Shown here in pieces: positions 41,819-44,819 of a stretch of DNA of 44,819 bases. Below the pieces are notes generated by a model. That model ran no database searches and was not told the DNA's origin. It saw only the letters and a list, made by a program, of their open reading frames with translations. Within the stretch, counting starts at the first letter, position 1, and the number at the start of each line of letters is the position of its first letter. Origin of the DNA: Hansfordia pulvinata (Eukaryota > Ascomycota > Sordariomycetes > Xylariales); NCBI GenBank assembly GCA_006538405.1, contig BJKQ01000046.1:1-44819 (forward strand), given 5' to 3'. The position numbers were made by a program, and so were the translations under genes.

Positions 41819-42489
41819 ATTCTTTACCAGAACGCAATCTAGAGCCTATTAGTTCTCAATACGAAGACGATATCGAATATGATGTTGTATCCAATGAAAT
41901 GGGATTCAAGCTCGAAATAGAAGATTTCATACGGAGATTCAAATCTGAAATGGAGTCATCTGAATACAGATTCGGAGTCGATCCAGGATCTATAGTTCAA
42001 ATGCTTGAAGACATACCCTATGCTATATCAGGAGAGACAGACTATGTAACGCTACCGTCTTCTATAGGATCTAGAGTAGCAAGGTCTCATATCCTATTCA
42101 GAGAAAATACAGATGCAGAATATAAGCGTACTATCAAGATGGCTGATAATCTATCGAGACGAGTTCAGAATTTCAATCTGAGATATGCTGCTATGGAGAG
42201 CTACTATAATACTAAGAATGAAGCAGTAGTCAAAGACATGACCTCGGAGATCGACGAAGCCATAGATACCTACAGTGAAGTTAACAATGATTCTAGGACA
42301 GATGACCAAGAATGCATGGTTCCTGTATCCAATTACACTGAGATGTTGAAGGAAGATACTATGCAAGATGATACTAAACATGACACTGTCAAGGAGGATG
42401 ACACAGTGCAAAATGAAGCTCCAGAAGGAAATAAACCTCAAACTGTGACAAGATCAAGGAGGCGCATTTCTACTAAGAATGTATCTTAA
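41725..42489 (+). CDS. Second copy: MGN-start protein, 254 aa
   Basis: Identical repeat of 14640-15404, again overlapping the helicase gene by 94 bp. Confidence 0.8.
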   Translation: MGNRQSSVSRSGRHRPRHGQSADRSSRSHRLNSLPERNLEPISSQYEDDIEYDVVSNEMGFKLEIEDFIRRFKSEMESSEYRFGVDPGSIVQMLEDIPYAISGETDYVTLPSSIGSRVARSHILFRENTDAEYKRTIKMADNLSRRVQNFNLRYAAMESYYNTKNEAVVKDMTSEIDEAIDTYSEVNNDSRTDDQECMVPVSNYTEMLKEDTMQDDTKHDTVKEDDTVQNEAPEGNKPQTVTRSRRRISTKNVS

Positions 42490-42554
42490 AATGATATAAG
42501 GCAACGCTCACGCAGTTGCAGTATACACTATATGATCTGAATTACATTATCAAC

Positions 42555-42917
42555 ATGTCTAGCAAATACATTATTGGTGGAGAGCTCACTGAAGATGCTC
42601 ACTTAGATGTTGATTTGATCAAGAGATGTACTTTCACTGCGGGAGGACCTGTTATTGTAGCGATCCAGAACAAAGAAGGAGAGCCTACTCCTAAGAGAAA
42701 TGGGCCTGAGATGGACTACTACAACAAGTTTGTATCCGTGACATATCCAGATGGTAATGCATCTTCTACTATTATCATACCTGGCTGTGTGATGCACCAT
42801 AAGATAGAAGACTACTATGGCAAGACAAGCATATACTGTGGTATTCCAAAGAGTACATTTGTTGAACAGGTGCAGCTTAAGCTATCTACCACGTGTCCAG
42901 AAGTATGTTGCATCTGA
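42555..42917 (+). pseudogene. Second copy of 245-aa gene, broken at fold-back
   Basis: The first 113 codons repeat 15470-15808. The frame then runs across the strand switch and adds seven unrelated residues before a stop at 42917. This is a product of the junction, not a separate gene. Confidence 0.9.
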
Positions 42918-43292
42918 CAGTATCTTCGCATCTTCGAATACTATCTTGGAACCCGTGGTAGATAGCTTAAGCTGCACCTGTTCAACAAATGTACTCTTTG
43001 GAATACCACAGTATATGCTTGTCTTGCCATAGTAGTCTTCTATCTTATGGTGCATCACACAGCCAGGTATGATAATAGTAGAAGATGCATTACCATCTGG
43101 ATATGTCACGGATACAAACTTGTTGTAGTAGTCCATCTCAGGCCCATTTCTCTTAGGAGTAGGCTCTCCTTCTTTGTTCTGGATCGCTACAATAACAGGT
43201 CCTCCCGCAGTGAAAGTACATCTCTTGATCAAATCAACATCTAAGTGAGCATCTTCAGTGAGCTCTCCACCAATAATGTATTTGCTAGACAT
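42882..43292 (-). pseudogene. Inverted copy of 245-aa gene, broken at fold-back
   Basis: Minus-strand copy starting at 43292 (unit 15470). It keeps about 134 native codons, then reads two junction residues and stops at 42882. Its long-loop dyad lies at 43328-43346. Confidence 0.9.
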
Positions 43293-43357
43293 GTTGATAA
43301 TGTAATTCAGATCATATAGTGTATACTGCAACTGCGTGAGCGTTGCCTTATATCATT

Positions 43358-44122
43358 TTAAGATACATTCTTAGTAGAAATGCGCCTCCTTGATCTTGTC
43401 ACAGTTTGAGGTTTATTTCCTTCTGGAGCTTCATTTTGCACTGTGTCATCCTCCTTGACAGTGTCATGTTTAGTATCATCTTGCATAGTATCTTCCTTCA
43501 ACATCTCAGTGTAATTGGATACAGGAACCATGCATTCTTGGTCATCTGTCCTAGAATCATTGTTAACTTCACTGTAGGTATCTATGGCTTCGTCGATCTC
43601 CGAGGTCATGTCTTTGACTACTGCTTCATTCTTAGTATTATAGTAGCTCTCCATAGCAGCATATCTCAGATTGAAATTCTGAACTCGTCTCGATAGATTA
43701 TCAGCCATCTTGATAGTACGCTTATATTCTGCATCTGTATTTTCTCTGAATAGGATATGAGACCTTGCTACTCTAGATCCTATAGAAGACGGTAGCGTTA
43801 CATAGTCTGTCTCTCCTGATATAGCATAGGGTATGTCTTCAAGCATTTGAACTATAGATCCTGGATCGACTCCGAATCTGTATTCAGATGACTCCATTTC
43901 AGATTTGAATCTCCGTATGAAATCTTCTATTTCGAGCTTGAATCCCATTTCATTGGATACAACATCATATTCGATATCGTCTTCGTATTGAGAACTAATA
44001 GGCTCTAGATTGCGTTCTGGTAAAGAATTCAGTCTATGGCTTCGGCTGGACCTATCAGCAGATTGGCCATGTCTTGGACGATGTCGCCCGGATCTTGATA
44101 CGGAGCTCTGTCTGTTTCCCAT
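43358..44122 (-). CDS. Inverted copy: MGN-start protein, 254 aa
   Basis: Complete inverted copy of 14640-15404 in the fold-back arm. Confidence 0.8.
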   Translation of the reverse strand: MGNRQSSVSRSGRHRPRHGQSADRSSRSHRLNSLPERNLEPISSQYEDDIEYDVVSNEMGFKLEIEDFIRRFKSEMESSEYRFGVDPGSIVQMLEDIPYAISGETDYVTLPSSIGSRVARSHILFRENTDAEYKRTIKMADNLSRRVQNFNLRYAAMESYYNTKNEAVVKDMTSEIDEAIDTYSEVNNDSRTDDQECMVPVSNYTEMLKEDTMQDDTKHDTVKEDDTVQNEAPEGNKPQTVTRSRRRISTKNVS

Positions 44123-44819
44123 TGTGTTAGTGAACCACTTGCAGCCACCGCTGCATCCCTTATAGCGGCATCGATCTCTGTCCAAGGTGAGTTCTCTATT
44201 TGGCGGTGGAATTCGACACACGATACAGATGATCTCACATAGGAAGGGTCAAAATTCACAATCTGTATAGTACTAGGGTCAGTACCTCTACTGAGAGCTA
44301 CATAGAGCTGACCAAGTTCAAAGACTCCTTCCAAGTCTACATATAGGCGCTTTATAGTCTGTCCTTGTGATTTATGTATTGTCAGTGCCCATGCCAATGC
44401 AAGCGGATATTGGATCCTGTGAGCTAATGGCTTACCATATGGATCCAAGGATTCCCATTTGTGCCTCTTGATCACATGTTTGAATGAGATCCCATTCCTA
44501 TCTGTGAACTCCACTATTGGATTTCTGTATCCTATCGTAGCATCATTGTCAAATCCTGCTATTTTCCCTACAGATCCATTGACTGCTTCAGATGTTAGGT
44601 TCTTTAGTAGCATTACCTGAGCTCCCACTTTGAGTCGTAGAGATCGCACACATTGACATTGTCTAAGGATAGCATCTGGACCTTGATCTGTACTAGGAAA
44701 TACTATAGCATCTCCTGGAATAGAGTCCAACATCAGATTGTTGACATTCTCTACTGTAGCTTTCTTAGAAAATAACTTCACAGGGGCTATATCATCATCG
44801 TATTCTATTTTGCGCTCTA
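44029..44819 (-). CDS. Inverted copy: Pif1-like helicase, C-terminal part
   Basis: Inverted copy of unit 13943-14733, about residue 212 to the stop. The N-terminal half with Walker A and B lies beyond the window end. Confidence 0.9.
   Translation of the reverse strand, partial: ERKIEYDDDIAPVKLFSKKATVENVNNLMLDSIPGDAIVFPSTDQGPDAILRQCQCVRSLRLKVGAQVMLLKNLTSEAVNGSVGKIAGFDNDATIGYRNPIVEFTDRNGISFKHVIKRHKWESLDPYGKPLAHRIQYPLALAWALTIHKSQGQTIKRLYVDLEGVFELGQLYVALSRGTDPSTIQIVNFDPSYVRSSVSCVEFHRQIENSPWTEIDAAIRDAAVAASGSLTQWETDRAPYQDPGDIVQDMANLLIGPAEAID

Larger units (their letters stand above)
27086..42893 (+). repeat. Second, partial copy of the unit
   Basis: Direct repeat of bases 1-15,808 (offset +27,085). 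It carries no new genes. Dyads described in the first copy recur here, starting at 28691, 29093, 31822, 34419, 35195, 35691, 36276, 36826, 37540, 38030, 38934, 40358, 41693 and 42501. The copy ends at the strand-switch junction. Confidence 0.95.
42890..44819 (-). repeat. Inverted third partial copy (fold-back)
   Basis: Reverse complement of unit positions 13,943-15,872; window position p corresponds to unit position 58,762-p. Together with 41,028-42,893 it makes an inverted repeat with 1,866-bp arms and a 60-bp loop (42,894-42,953). The junction shares four bases, CACG, with both parents. Promoter dyads recur inverted at 43328-43346 and 44141-44154. A template-switch or amplification chimera is the simplest cause; a genuine inverted isomer is not excluded. 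Confidence 0.95.

Noticed and set aside
27086..42893. Apparent large-scale gene duplication of sixteen genes
   Set aside because: Copies are identical and in the same order with constant offset; this is the same molecule read again, not diverged duplicates.
42516..43331. Inverted terminal repeat of a linear genome
   Set aside because: The fold-back occurs mid-gene, away from the unit seam, with 4-base microhomology, and the polymerase lacks protein-priming insertions.

Overview
The window is one 27,085-bp unit read 1.58 times, followed by a fold-back. Bases 27,086 onward repeat bases 1 onward with no difference in any reading frame I compared, and the DNA polymerase gene reads open across the 27,085/27,086 seam. 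This points to a circular or head-to-tail concatemeric molecule. At 42,890-42,893 the second copy switches strand through a 4-base microhomology (CACG) and runs back as the reverse complement of unit positions 15,872 to 13,943. Only bases 1-27,085 are independent information.

The unit holds 27 tightly packed genes on both strands with no non-coding gap above about 90 bp and no recognisable tRNA, rRNA, CRISPR or insertion sequence. It encodes both large subunits of a multisubunit RNA polymerase (strongly reduced), an mRNA capping enzyme, a family B DNA polymerase, an SF3 (D5-like) helicase, a Pif1-like helicase, RNase H, a uracil-DNA-glycosylase-like protein, a NADAR-domain protein and possibly a TBP-like factor. 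This suggests a eukaryote-infecting virus or virus-like plasmid that carries its own transcription and capping apparatus, in the manner of nucleocytoplasmic large DNA viruses or yeast cytoplasmic linear plasmids, but circular and far smaller than the former. I recognise no capsid protein, packaging ATPase, protease or primase, and cannot place it in a named family.

Layout of the unit: end of DNA polymerase (1-1606); two Cys-rich genes; a minus-strand pair of nucleotidyltransferase-like and accessory genes (2673-4681); RPB1-like (4771-6546); a tandem paralogue pair (6577-8081); NADAR and three small plus-strand genes (8149-9940); accessory protein, RNase H and a second NTase-like gene (9953-11843); SF3 and Pif1 helicases, an overlapping MGN basic protein, an abundant-type or ssDNA-binding candidate and a hypothetical gene (11878-16858); TBP-like candidate (16844-17734); coiled-coil protein (17774-18754); UDG-like fusion and two unknown genes (18776-22024); RPB2-like (22085-24454); capping enzyme (24457-26520); DNA polymerase (26568-28691).

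The most striking feature is a 13-bp dyad with 5-base arms and a 3-base spacer, typically GCAAC-N3-GTTGC, just upstream of 26 of 27 genes, with one dyad serving each of six divergent gene pairs. Where an arm changes sequence the other changes to match (GCAGC/GCTGC, ACGAC/GTCGT, GTAAC/GTTAC, TCAAC/GTTGA), so base-pairing itself looks conserved. This resembles a universal, possibly hairpin-type, promoter read by the element's own polymerase. It also fixes the true ATG of many genes. A second element, ATTTTAAAAT, lies just after many stop codons and looks like a 3'-end signal.
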